From: Zopfochytrium polystomum
Taxonomy: Eukaryota > Chytridiomycota > Chytridiomycetes > Chytridiales > Chytridiaceae
Assembly: GCA_025765615.1 (NCBI GenBank)
Contig: JAIVFJ010000231.1
Span: 32,313-96,312 of the forward strand
Length of the DNA: 64,000 bases
Reading direction: 5' to 3'
Part shown: positions 1 through 10,715 of the stretch, piece by piece
Position numbering within the stretch: the stretch's first letter is position 1
How the letters are laid out: every line of letters starts with the position of its first letter
Position numbers and translations under genes: made by a program
Notes under the pieces: generated by a model
The model's database searches: none
Told to the model about the DNA's origin: nothing
The model's input: the letters and a program-made list of their open reading frames with translations, nothing else

Positions 1-715
1 TCGGAGATCGCCGCGCCGATGCTGTGCGCCGGTATCACCACCTACCAGCCCTTGAAAAAGTACGGGGTCGGTCCCGGCAAGCGGGTCGGCGTCATTGGCC
101 TCGGTGGGCTGGGCCACTTGGGGTGAGTGATTTTTGTACATTTTATTTTATTTTATTTTTTTTTTTTGGCTTCGCCATCCCGTAAAAAGGAAAATTGGAG
201 CATTAACAAAACCACCCCTACCAACCTCCCAACCCTCTTCTTTCAGCATCATGTGGGCCGTCAAGCTCGGCGCCGACGTGACCGCCATCTCCTCCTCCTC
301 CCGCAAAAAGTCCGACGCCCTCAACCTCTTTGGCGCCCACCACTACCTCGACACGTCCAACCCCGCCGAACTCGCCGCCCACGACGCCGCCTTCGACGTC
401 GTCCTCTGCACCGCCTTTGGCAACGACACCGACTGGGACCTTCTCCTTAAAATGGTCGACTCCGACGGCGTCTTTGTCCTCGTCGGACTCCCCGAAAAAC
501 CAATAAGCATCAAACCTTTCTCCCTCTGCGTCCCGCAGGTCGCGGTTGTAGGCAGCCACATTGGGTCCCCCGCTATGATCGCGGAGATGCTGCAGTTTGC
601 GGTTGACCATGGAGTCAAGACCGTCGTCGAGGTCAAGCCGATGGAGAAGGCCGCCGAGGCGCTCCACCAGCTGCACACGACCGGCGCAAAGTACAGGCTG
701 GTCCTTCAGCGCTGA
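1..715 (+). CDS. Zinc-dependent alcohol dehydrogenase, 3' part (CAD family)
   Basis: This is the C-terminal part of a medium-chain, zinc-dependent NADP(H) alcohol dehydrogenase of the cinnamyl-alcohol dehydrogenase type. Such enzymes reduce aldehydes to alcohols in the cytosol. Two exons are visible, 1..122 and 247..715, split by a 124-bp GT-AG intron (123..246) with a T-rich middle. The splice joins the Rossmann nucleotide-binding motif GLGGLGHLG directly to IMWAVKLGA, the conserved continuation in this family, which fixes the intron. Downstream are the family's [13 protein letters not shown] strand and the C-terminal [13 protein letters not shown] segment, ending KYRLVLQR before the stop at 713-715. 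The catalytic zinc-binding N-terminal domain lies outside the window, so the gene is partial at its 5' side. A run of about 20 T follows the gene near 815. The exact substrate cannot be read from this part. Confidence 0.9.
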
Positions 716-798
716 GAAAAGGGGTTCTATAGGTTGGTTTGTGCAGGGGGTCATGGATGAGGAGCGAAACTGGGGAGGTGGGGAGTGATATCTGTCTC

Positions 799-837
<39 letters not shown>

Positions 838-1131
838 ATTACAACTGCATGAATAAACTGTTCCTGCTGCTTTAATGCTTTTCGCTGCTGGTGCTGCTGC
901 CATCACTAACTCTGCCACAGCTTTGGCATCGCAGGAAACCCCCTGCTGCAAACACAAGGAGCTGCACGTGCTACTTGAAAATTTTAATTGTGTTAGTCAG
1001 CTTCTGTCTTTATGCTTTTGCTTTTGTGGCGTTTTTGGGAAGTTGTGGGTCAAAAAAGCTATAGGGTGAAAGTAAGACATTTGGCCAACAGTTGTTCTTT
1101 CGTCACTAATAATGCCAGTCTGGACGGTAAG

Positions 1132-1236
1132 TGTCATGAATCATCCTCTGGAACCTTCTGGAACCTTCTAGCTGGAACTTTGTGGAACTTTCTGGAACCT
1201 TCTTTGCCTTTCTGGCTTGTCTTGTTGTTGCTGTTA
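1132..1236 (+). repeat. Chromovirus LTR fragment (5' portion)
   Basis: The segment begins TGTCATGAATCATCCTCTGG and continues with GGAACCTTCT repeats and a CTTGTCTTGTTGTTG block. This matches the first third of the LTRs at 47331 and 50825, which begin TGTTATGAATCACC. The promoter and 3' part of the LTR are missing, so this is an old truncated copy. Confidence 0.75.
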
Positions 1237-1991
1237 GGCAGAGCTGACTGGTTAGCAGGCAAGAGGCACAAGACGGACCTGAACCTATTGTGACTGTCAG
1301 TATCGTTCTCAAGATGCCCATGGGAGAGCAAGCCACCGCCAATGCAGACCTTGGCACTGGCTTGCGCTGTTGGCAAATACTCCAAGTATTGAGTGGAATG
1401 GAAACCTGGTGTTAACAGTTTTCCTCCTCCTTGGCTCAAGCAGATAATATAGGAGAGGTTTGTACCCCGTGTGTGAGACTGTGGTCTCTAAATCCTCATC
1501 CTGGGCTAAGGGTGGCAAATAGAGCAATGACCTAAATACCAATTCTGAAAAGTGAAAGAGGGGAAAAAGGAGATGTCTGGGGCCACTAGACAGGACAATG
1601 TATTTGGAGTCTTAAGAAGCCCAAGAAACACAAAGAAACTCTCTTACTACACACAAAGAGAAGGCTCTCACACTCAGACCAAAGGCAACTGAGAAAAGGT
1701 GGCACACTAGCAAAGAATGTGCAGGGTTCTCTGGTCCATGACACAGAGTGGGTACAATGGGAGGCAAAAAGCCAAAGCCAAAGGGGACTGGGAAATCCAG
1801 TAACAATGCTGGAGGCACAAGAGCCAGCAAGCTCCAGGGAGTAGCACTAAGTGCAGCACTCCAATCCAACTGAAGAAGACAAGAGAGCGGAGGAAAGTGG
1901 CCAGATCCCAGTCTGTTGGAGCCACCACCAGCAAAGCTCCCTCTTTGTCAAAGACAAGCCCTAAGTTGGAGGGGGTTGGACACAAAGGGCA

Positions 1992-2063
1992 AACACAAGG
2001 AACAGTTAGTGTGCAGAGATGCCTGTTGGATCAAGGAACACAAGGAACAGTTAGTGTGCAGAG
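1992..2063 (+). repeat. Two-copy 45-bp tandem repeat
   Basis: A 27-bp core beginning AACACAAGGAACAGTTAGTG occurs at 1992 and again at 2037, 45 bp apart. The function is unknown; it lies in the gene-poor stretch. Confidence 0.7.
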
Positions 2064-4103
2064 GCGTCTATTGAATTAAATCAGAACTGGTTTTCCACTC
2101 AACAGAACCAAAAAACAACTTGCCTCACTCCCAGGAGAAGTTCCAACGCAATCCACACATAGACAGTGGGACTCTTCTTACTCCATTCTACTAGGACACA
2201 GACATCTGCATCTGCTTCAACCAAGCCAGAGGAATTCACTATCTTAGAAGCAAGGAAGGTTAACACCCACTCCCTCACCCAAATGTGGCACCATGACATC
2301 ACAGGCATTAATCTGAGAGAAAGAGGGCCTGAACCCAGTGAAGACCAGGCCCACCAGAGGCCACAGGAGCCAACAACCAGGGAGGAGGGGGCATACCTGA
2401 GAGACCATTCCTGCAGCAATACCTGACCAGCCAACTCATTCATATCACCCTGAGAGACCTGGATTTGACTAGATGTGGCAAGGCAACTTCAGGCACAGGT
2501 TCACACACTCAACAAGATGGGGGGCAGCAGCTTAAATAGGAAAGGGTTGGAATCACCAGGGAGGAGGGAAAAAGGAGGGAAAACACCTACAAAAAAAGCA
2601 AAACAATAAGTAAAACAGCAAAGAAAAGAATGGGAGGAGTGAATCACCAACCTAACCTGGACGGGGTGGTAATCCTCACAATTACCGGTTAAAAAGTGGG
2701 TATACACTTAATTTATGTGAGGTCAGAGTGTTGACAACCTGTTGTCCTCACATGTGCTGGTCACTCTTGCCTAGCAACTATTATACTGTGCATATCATCA
2801 TTATGTATCAATAATTCATAACAGAGTTTTTTCTCTTTCTCTCTGGGTTGGGGAGAAGGACCACCCACAAACACACATCTCCACTTCATTCACTCCTTCC
2901 ACTCTCTCACTCAGAGTAGACTGTTTACACAACAGCGTGGCAGCTATCTGGCTGCATCAACCACAGATTCTACCACCTCCAACAAACAGAATCAGCCAAG
3001 CTCAACTTTAGAAACCATTTCATTTGGGAGGCCCAAAATTTTTGACGCACTCTCCCAGCTGACTGCGTCATTCAATCTGGGCTTGCGATTGTGCATTTGA
3101 AAGCTCTGATTCTCCTCTTTTGAACAAGCTGTCACACGCAGCTCTCTACATTGTCTCTACGGAATTTGATTGGCCCACGAAGTCGACAACACTTCCTCAA
3201 CTTTGTGTGAAATCGTCTCAACAGTGAGAAGCGATCAGAGAACACCCTTACACAGCTGTATTTTCCTGCTTCTGCTCTTTCCATTGATACCTAATGTGCC
3301 CTGCTACAACGTCTACAGCAGGAGCAACAAGCGATTTTGATAAGGGGGTCCAAAAGTCAGACTACCACTACCTCCTTTTGTCCTTTCTTGTGTGACAAGT
3401 CACCCCCTACGCCACAGGCTATACTTGGGTCAGCACTGTCTCTCGCACAGCAGGTGTCACTCAACGGATAATTGATTGCATTGATTTTGGGGAGCGACTC
3501 TTCCCCACTCATCAACACTATTTGATGGGCAGACAACCTCAGTCTTAACACTCAGCAATTTGATGCCTACTGTATCAACCACCAACCTCTCATCATCTTC
3601 CAGCCTTCACCAAGGAGGGTGATGGTGTTGCAGAAAATGCCATCAAGGTCATCTCCACATTGCTTCCTATCTCCTGATTGAAGCCCAGCTTCCAGGGTTC
3701 TTCGGTCCTAACCAATACGCCATGCTTCATCATTTCTGCGCAATTGTGTGCAACACACTCACACTGGTCGAATTCCATTTGAATATTACCAAGGCCGAAA
3801 ACCTCTTACCGTCAATTATCCAACTCTCCTCCTGACAGTGCTCCCTCCTCTTGTACTTGCCAGCAACTGTACCAGGCTTCCAGGAGGGGACAGCTGCCAT
3901 CATCATCAACAAACACCTCAGATCAACCTCCAACTCTTCCCCAAGATATGGAAGACAATGATGACAATGACAACTATGTTGGAATTATGACACATTTGCT
4001 GTCATCCTGGGTGAAGATGAAGTCGAACCTGAAAAAAGCCTAGTTCCAATAGCAGAATGAGCAGGCGAACATATCAAAAATGTGATATGTGCCGCCCCAA
4101 CTC

Positions 4104-4315
4104 TGTCAGGAACATGGCAGGACAGGGCAAGGCAAGACAAGGAACTGAGGAGTGACGATTGTATTGTAAACAATAATTCACTTGAGGGATGGAACAGGTC
4201 TCCCATCCCCCCCTTTTATACCTTTGGAGAGTCTTCCTTGTCAAAACTCAAAGAAAATTCCAGAAAGAACAATTAATAATACAAATAGTTCCAGAAAGTT
4301 CTAGAAGGTTCCACT
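4104..4315 (-). repeat. Chromovirus LTR, truncated, reverse orientation
   Basis: Read on the minus strand this ends CCTGACA (plus TGTCAGG at 4104) and carries the LTR TATA region (plus CCTTTTATACC) and the GACAAGGAA block, as in the LTRs at 47331..47638 and 26101..26408. The central block of the full copies, including the repeated GATACCAAT motif, is deleted, and the TGTTATGAATC end is missing. Confidence 0.8.
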
Positions 4316-4690
4316 GTTTTTGATAGTGAGGAAGAGCTCCCTTTGGCTCTTGAGTTGCAATTAGTGTCTGAGAAACTTGAGAGCCCCCTAATTTACATGT
4401 TTACAAAATCTTGTAATGCTTCTTATCTCTTATCTTTCCTTCCTTGTTAGTGCTGCCTTGTCATTAATTTTTCATTCTTTCATTTTTTTCAAACATTTTT
4501 CTTTCTTTCTTCCTTCTTTCTTTCTTTTTCTTTCTTTCTTATTGCCACTCTCCATATAAATAGCTGCCCTTGGAGAAGCAGCCTCATTAATCCCAACGAT
4601 CTTTACAACACGACCTTCAATAAATGCCATTTCTAAGAAATTAGATTTGTTTCCACTGCAACCCCTGTTCCCTATGAGCCTCCTGTGACA
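4316..4690 (+). repeat. LTR-like segment with TATA box and AATAAA
   Basis: A promoter-like TATAAATAG (about 4555) is followed 60 bp later by an AATAAA signal (4619) and, at 4683-4689, by TGTGACA. This is the arrangement of an LTR U3-R-U5 of a family different from the chromovirus here. I could not find matching target duplications or a second copy, so the boundaries and the call are tentative. Confidence 0.3.
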
Positions 4691-5460
4691 TAAGCCTCAG
4701 CAGCCCTTCATCAGGTTGAACTCCTGTGACCACGCAGGGCTGGTTTTGTACCATCTCTTGAGGATCACCCTTGAGGTATAAAACTGTACAATGACCCCAC
4801 TCATGCAAGGACATTGATAATAGATAATGCTGTGCGCGATAACTTGTATGCTGTCGTTCATAGGACGACGGAAGATCAAAGTTCTGTCCTGATGGATGGA
4901 TGAGTTATGAATAGAGCGATGCCACATTCCTCCTACTTTGGCGAATGCCGCCGCCAAACCGTTAGCGAGTGAGTAAGGATGTGTGAGTCCTAGTAAAGAG
5001 TTCAGTCGTAGTTTAAACTACGCTAGACGCTACAACCAGATTCAATACGAAGGTCTCCTAGTTTTAAAGTGTTGGAGCTCAGAATACTTGTGCGTCTGTG
5101 CGATATGCGCAGGGGGTTTCAGTTTCTCAGGATACCTAAAAAACGAAACCAAAAAAAAAAAAAAAAAAACATGTGTAAAGGCTACGACCTCGGGCCAACA
5201 GCCCCGATTCCCTGGGTGCTGTTCAAGAAGGGGGGGTTTCCGACGTTGCTAAAGTATAGCGCAGGGCGTCACCAAAAATATTCAAACATGAAGCTAACAA
5301 GGCCAACTTTGTCAGCACACAAAACCATCATCAAATGTTACGTAATCCACAGATTCCACGCTGTGTGTGAGTGCCAGCCAAGCGCGCGCGCGCAACAAAA
5401 GCCAAGCGCAACAAACCTGGCACTGACTTTCTTCTTTCACTTTCTTTGAATCAATCAATC

Positions 5461-7905
5461 ATGCCTGGGCCACCGCCGCCAACGCGGACGCCGACGCCGC
5501 CTCGTCCTCCTCCTCCTCCTCCTCCTCTTCTTCCTCCTCTTCTTCCTCCTCCTCGTCCTCCTCCTTTTCCTCCTCTTCTCCCTCCTCCTTTTCCTCCTCT
5601 TCTCCCTCCTCCTTTTCCTCCTCTTCTCCCTCCTCCTTTTATTACTCCTCGCCCACCTCCTCCTCCTTTTCCTCCTTTCTTTCGACTTCGTCCTACTCCT
5701 TTTGTTCTTCTGCCTCTCCCTCTTCGTCTTTATCCTCCTCCTCCTCCTCTGACGACGCCGCCGCCGTGGGATGCTCTTGCTACCGTTGTCAAGCGCGCCA
5801 AGAAACTGCGCGGCACCCAGCTGCCCTGCATCACTGTGCGCGAGGCGCACTACACTCGCGTCCTCAACGCCGTGCTTGGATCCAAGACAGACTGGTGGTG
5901 CAAGCTCCTTCTGCCAGCCGCCGCCGCCTCCGCCGCTGACATCGACTCCATCGGCACACCTCTTACTACCGCGTCGGCAGGCCCGGCGGCGCCCGCCGCA
6001 GCAACGACCGTCGCCAATCGCTGGCGCGCCGAGGCCGCAGCCGCGCTCGAGGACATGGACCTCGCGTACGACCTGGCCTGGCGCTACGGCCGGATCGACT
6101 GCAACTCGAGCGAGTCGCTCGCCGCGGTCCGCGCCAGGACCGGCTGGCGGGGCCGCGGCTGCGACGGCCCGTGCGGCCAGATCAACTTTCCCGGCCGGCG
6201 GTTCGCCTGTCGCACCTGCCCGACCCGCTTCGACCTCTGCGCCACCTGCTTCGCGGACCCCGCCGTCCCCCACGACCCCACGCACACGTTCGCCGCGCTG
6301 CGGCTGCCGATCGAGTTCCCCGAGACCGAAGAGGACGCGCGCGAGTCGGCCAGGGCCGCGGCCGAGTTTATGATCGAGGAGTTGACGGACATCGCCGCCC
6401 GCGCGATGCTGCGGTACGCGACGCCGCGCTGCGCGGACGAGGCCGTCGCGTGGCCCACCGCGTCGCACGGCGTCATTGTGTCGGACAACGCCGTCCCCGA
6501 GGCCCTCCGCCGCAGGATCGCCGACCTCGCCGAGCCGCTGGTCGCGAATTCGCTCGAGGCGGGACGTTGGCACCCGGGATCGGACCGGCAAGTGCTGGAC
6601 TTGGTCCATCCCTCAGACTATCCGCTCTGCTTCCGCCGCACGCTGTTCTCCTCCACGCCCGGCGCGATCGTCGGGGACTCGGTGGCGTACAGCCAAAAGC
6701 CGGCAAGGCATCCGTCCAGGTACGGTATGAGACATGTCGGCACTCACGATGACGCGGACGTTTCAGGCAGCTTCGTGTGGCTCCCGTCGGAGTTCCGCGT
6801 CGCTGCCGACGGCACGGTTGCCATTGAATCGTACCTCAACAACCTGGATGAAAAGGAGCACCCCGAGCTCGTGCAGGTCATTGCGGAGGTGTTTGAGCGC
6901 ATTCTTCCGATGCTCGAGTGCGCCATCGGATCTGCCCAAGCTGAGCCCAACGGCCGGCGACAAGGAGCGTCGTACTCTGAAAGCAGCTTTACCGAAGAAA
7001 CCAAAGGGTGGAAGCCGAGCGAAGATTTCATCCGGAAGCACGTTTTCTTGTCGACTCGCTTCGGGAGCGCGACGACGCCGCCGGAGATGTTGGCAGCCGG
7101 CACCAGCGAGTGGATACCGGAGCGATACCTGGCGGAGTACGAGCACATGCACCGTGCGGTCAACGTCCCACGCTTCCCGTCGGAATATCACGGTTCACCG
7201 ATATCTCTGCATCCGCAAAGCCTCAAGAACAGGACGCTCCAGGTGGTTGTGAAGATGTCCGAAATTCGCCTTACTCCGGAGAAACCGTCTTACAGCGGTG
7301 GCAAGTGGCACCTGGAGGGGATGTATAACGAGGCGATCGCGGCGACTGTCCTTGTTTACTACAACCTCGACAACATCGCCGACTCGAGGGTGACGTTCCG
7401 ACACGTGTACCGCGTTCCGCGGTTCCAATCCGAGAACGACAGGCACCTGGGGCTCGAAAAGGTGTACGGATTCGAAGTCAATGCGCCTGAACTCCCCTCG
7501 AAAGGCACGCGCGTCACGGTCACCGGCGACGTTCGGGCCGCGCAAGGCCGCGCGGTGGCGTTCCCCAACTTTCACCAGCACCGCCTGGAGCCGTTCGCGC
7601 TGGCGGACGAGTCCCGCCCGGGCCGGCGCGCGGTGCTGGCGTTCTTTGTCGTGGACCCCGCCGTGCGGATCGCGTCGACGCGCGACGTTCCGAGGCAGCA
7701 GCGGACGCTGGCGACCCGGGAGCTCAGCGCCGCGCTGCTGGACAGGCTGCCGCTGGAAGTTGTCGGCGAAATAGTCAAGGCGGCGGGCGCCACTTTGAGC
7801 GAGGCGGAGGCGGAGAGTGTGGCGCAGTTGGTGATGCTGGAGCGGAGCAGCGGGGAAGTGGGCGGGTTTGCGGATGCTTACGGGATTTCGCTTTGTGAGC
7901 ACTAA
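5461..7905 (+). CDS. ZZ-finger protein with DUF4246 (2OG-Fe(II) oxygenase-like) domain
   Basis: This single-exon gene encodes about 814 residues. The reading frame opens upstream at 5371, but 5461 is the first ATG and is preceded by an A-rich leader. Residues 5-115 are almost pure proline with P/L/F/R spacing, encoded by imperfect 24-bp tandem units. Residues 231-280 form a ZZ-type zinc finger with paired cysteines (CDGPC, CRTC, CATC) and a terminal HDPTH. From about 300 to 770 it matches DUF4246, a fungal family with a double-stranded beta-helix fold: WLPSEFRV, GGKWHLEGMYNEAI, GRAVAFPNFHQHRLEPF and FFVVDPAVRI. The HxE at 617/619 and the distal H707, followed by Arg about 15 residues on, look like the metal and 2-oxoglutarate ligands, so an oxygenase activity is inferred. 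The ZZ finger suggests a protein-binding or ubiquitin-pathway partner. The substrate is unknown. Confidence 0.85.
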   Translation: MPGPPPPTRTPTPPRPPPPPPPLLPPLLPPPRPPPFPPLLPPPFPPLLPPPFPPLLPPPFITPRPPPPPFPPFFRLRPTPFVLLPLPLRLYPPPPPLTTPPPWDALATVVKRAKKLRGTQLPCITVREAHYTRVLNAVLGSKTDWWCKLLLPAAAASAADIDSIGTPLTTASAGPAAPAAATTVANRWRAEAAAALEDMDLAYDLAWRYGRIDCNSSESLAAVRARTGWRGRGCDGPCGQINFPGRRFACRTCPTRFDLCATCFADPAVPHDPTHTFAALRLPIEFPETEEDARESARAAAEFMIEELTDIAARAMLRYATPRCADEAVAWPTASHGVIVSDNAVPEALRRRIADLAEPLVANSLEAGRWHPGSDRQVLDLVHPSDYPLCFRRTLFSSTPGAIVGDSVAYSQKPARHPSRYGMRHVGTHDDADVSGSFVWLPSEFRVAADGTVAIESYLNNLDEKEHPELVQVIAEVFERILPMLECAIGSAQAEPNGRRQGASYSESSFTEETKGWKPSEDFIRKHVFLSTRFGSATTPPEMLAAGTSEWIPERYLAEYEHMHRAVNVPRFPSEYHGSPISLHPQSLKNRTLQVVVKMSEIRLTPEKPSYSGGKWHLEGMYNEAIAATVLVYYNLDNIADSRVTFRHVYRVPRFQSENDRHLGLEKVYGFEVNAPELPSKGTRVTVTGDVRAAQGRAVAFPNFHQHRLEPFALADESRPGRRAVLAFFVVDPAVRIASTRDVPRQQRTLATRELSAALLDRLPLEVVGEIVKAAGATLSEAEAESVAQLVMLERSSGEVGGFADAYGISLCEH

Positions 7906-8951
7906 ACCATGATTTGCTGGACACCTTACTATTTTTTTTCCCTCTCGTTCTTCGTAGCTATGCGGGCCTGTGTTGCCAAATCACTGCAACAAAGATATTT
8001 TAGGTTAGAGGTTTTTTTTTTTTTTTTTTTTTTTCGTGTCTCACAATAGACGACATGAAAAATACGGCTCTTTGTTCACGCGGGCAGTGATGTAAAAAAA
8101 CTGGGACGCTTTCCCTTGGGACTCCGTCATCGAGGATGTTTGGATTATGATCAGGTCTGCCGCTGCATTCCTCGTATTTGAACATCTGTGCCGTCGACTA
8201 TCCCGGTAGACCCACTCCGTAGATTGAAACGCTGTCCACACCACCAAGTTTTTGCTTGTGTGGTGCCGAATCTTTGATTGCAGCACGCCAGCGGTAGCTA
8301 AATGCATCTTAATACGATGTCAGACATTTTTAACGAAAAGTGCTGAATTGGTGCAAGGAGCGCGTCGAGCGACGAAGGCAAACGAGCCGTTCCCTACATT
8401 CCACTGAGCTAAACTGAGTGTTCAATTGTTACTGGAAGCTCGATTTCGGGAAGTGTTTTACTCATTGATAGGAGTGTATATGGAGGGTATGCAGTGGGCG
8501 AAAGGAAGAAGGCAGATAGCGAATTGAGCCGGAGCGGCATATGTCTAATGCAGGTGTTGTTTCCAAAATCAGAGAAGAATTATCAAAATATACATGTGCA
8601 AACTAAGTGCTCTACCAATGTTCTATCTGAGCACGACATTTCGTGTTGAAGTATTCAAAACGGAGAAGTTTCAGGAAGAGCTTTATGTAGGGTGTGCGGG
8701 CAAGAGATGGGAGTGGGGAAGTGGAAAGTCCTCCGCGTTAAGAGGACAGTCCCAGAAAGTTTGGAAAGTCCAGAAATACATTCGCACATGTGGGTCTAAT
8801 GTAATTTAATTTCTATTGACTCTAGTGGATTTATCCAACGTCTACTGCTCGACTAGAAATGCCGGAAAGGAAAGGAACAAAAGAATCTGCACGCCCCAAA
8901 AGAAACAAAAGAAGTGCAATAAAAAGATACTTTAAAAAAATTGTGATCGCT
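7906..8951. other. Intergenic, nothing recognised
   Basis: This 1-kb gap lies between the 3' ends of the DUF4246 gene and the first seven-helix gene, which converge. It holds a T20 run near 8012. No coding or RNA feature stands out. Confidence 0.5.
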
Positions 8952-9797
8952 TCAAACCTTCTCCAAAGCGCTGACCGACTTTGTGGTCTGGCCCATGTTC
9001 TTGCTTGTCACGCTGTCCTTCCCGGTGGACGCCTTCATCGACTCGATCCTGGACGCGTCCTCGCGGAGGTCGGTGCATATCACAAGGGTGGTCATAAACA
9101 CCGACACGATCCAGCAAGGGTTGCCCCAGGCCAGGTATCCGGCGTCGGCGAGGGAGAACGGCTCGAAAAACACGACGAACGACGCGGCGCTGACGATGAC
9201 CTGGACGCAGGCGATCGAGGCGATGCGCCACTGGACGGCCTTGACGACGGAGCTGGACGGCGGCATCGAGAGGCGCATGGCGAGGACGCCGACGATGCAC
9301 ATTGCGGCCTTGAGGACGAACTCGGCGGTGCCGAACGCGCTGCAGAGGAGGTCCGAGTGGTCCATGTCGTCGAAGCGGTTGAGGTACTGGAACACGGGGC
9401 GGAGGGTGCACGCGGTGCCCTGCATGATGTTGTTCAAGATGCCGAGTGCGCCAAAGACGGCGATGGCCCAGCGCCACGCGGGGGCGGCGGTCGTGGTGCC
9501 GGCTTGGAGCTGCAGCGCCTCGAGGTAGAACGAGACGATGGTTGTCGGGTAGCAGCCGGCGTTCCCGATGATGCTGAGGATGAGGATGGTGTTGGGGTCG
9601 AGGTCGAAGACTTTGGCGATGGCGAGGAAGCCGAAGAACATGAAGAGACCGAGCCAGGTGATGTGCGAGAGTATGATGGGCGTGGTGGCGCGGAAGGCGC
9701 GCGTGTAGGTGACCGTGAACACGTAGAGCAGGAAGACCCAGAGGAACTGCTCGGCGCGAAGGTGCTGCCGCACCGTGACTAGGACCGGACCCGACAT
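8952..9797 (-). CDS. Seven-helix membrane protein, paralogue A
   Basis: The intact 281-residue ORF starts at the ATG complementary to 9795-9797, in a clean A-rich context. It has about seven hydrophobic segments: near residues 18-36, 43-65, 70-95, 110-132, 152-178, 190-212 and 222-242. A polar tail of about 35 residues follows, rich in Ser, Thr and Lys. Charged residues lie only in short loops (RAEQFLW, KVFDLDPNT, LREDASRIES). I do not recognise the family; the topology is that of a seven-transmembrane receptor or transporter-like protein. It is almost identical over residues 1-250 to paralogue B (34883..35740) and close to paralogue C (12927..13772), but the tails differ. It sits inside the inverted duplication and is the only gene of this arm that stayed intact. 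Its surroundings are a decayed LRR gene tail upstream and a convergent DUF4246 gene downstream. Confidence 0.8.
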   Translation of the reverse strand: MSGPVLVTVRQHLRAEQFLWVFLLYVFTVTYTRAFRATTPIILSHITWLGLFMFFGFLAIAKVFDLDPNTILILSIIGNAGCYPTTIVSFYLEALQLQAGTTTAAPAWRWAIAVFGALGILNNIMQGTACTLRPVFQYLNRFDDMDHSDLLCSAFGTAEFVLKAAMCIVGVLAMRLSMPPSSSVVKAVQWRIASIACVQVIVSAASFVVFFEPFSLADAGYLAWGNPCWIVSVFMTTLVICTDLREDASRIESMKASTGKDSVTSKNMGQTTKSVSALEKV

Positions 9798-10715
9798 TTT
9801 GCTTGGCGGTTTGGTGTATAGATGTGAGCTTGTTGGTTTCCAGTGAAATGTTCAGGCGCTGTTTTGGAACAGGCCGTTTGGGTAGCGAGAGGACCTCGTA
9901 AGGTTGGGCACAGGAAGTGATCGACGGTTTGCTGAACGTAAGATTGAAATTTGGTCCTCTATTGGTCACCAGGTGTCGTATTTAAGGAACAGAAGGAGGG
10001 TGAGTGAGCGAGCGGGTTGAGCGAGAGAGAGCGAAGAGCGAGTGAGTTATAAATCGAAACAGAGGCAGACGTGGAAACAGGCTCGCACGTGTTAGCCCAC
10101 TGTCAAACCCATCAACACCAAACTTTTTGAAAATGTAGAACACCCTTCCTAGGTGGGGGCCAGCCCACGGAGATCAATCCAAACACCCAATCTGGCAGTT
10201 GGTTGAATTCCGAGATTGCGCCGGGTAATTCAAAATGTTGAAAGATTTTGGTATTTTCGACCTGGAGAAGCGGGCGAACTGAGTCTTTGTTGATTCGGGG
10301 GCGGAGGAACGCGAAGACCTGTCAAACAAAAAAAAAAAAAAAAAAGAAAGAACGTCAAACTGGAAACAATTCGAAGTCTCCACGGCCAACATTCAACGAA
10401 GACGAAAGACGCGAACAAGACAAACTCCTAACTCTTGACGTTGGTTGACGCTACCCCCGCATCCACACCTACTTTCTCCCCCTCAAATGCTCAACCTCCC
10501 CCCCCAAATTCTCAACCCCCACCCCTTGAAATAGGATTTTTTTAAATTTGTTGTTATTATGTGATACAAACCGTAAAGTACACCCTTCTCCTCCCTCGCC
10601 ACCCGGAACCAAACAGCTTCCGCCGGGAACAAGACGGAACCCCGAAACACCGAAGACTGAAAATCGCTGGTTCCTATTCTAAAATAAACGTCTCGGATGG
10701 GTCGCGAACATGTGG

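Larger units (their letters stand above)
836..5460. other. Gene-poor, repeat-littered stretch
   Basis: I see no convincing gene between the alcohol dehydrogenase and the DUF4246 gene. The stretch is less GC-rich than the neighbouring exons. It contains two chromovirus LTR fragments, a second LTR-like segment, a short tandem duplication and CT-rich simple sequence around 4500-4545, all listed separately. Short ORFs here have no recognisable domain. Confidence 0.6.

Noticed and set aside
5455..6609. Long Arg-rich open frame on the minus strand
   Set aside because: It is the complement of the proline/GC-rich DUF4246 gene; no domain, and the plus strand has clear motifs.
8859..9782. Long plus-strand frame with His/Asp/Glu-rich translation
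   Set aside because: Antisense of seven-helix paralogue A; the same artefact appears opposite paralogues B and C.
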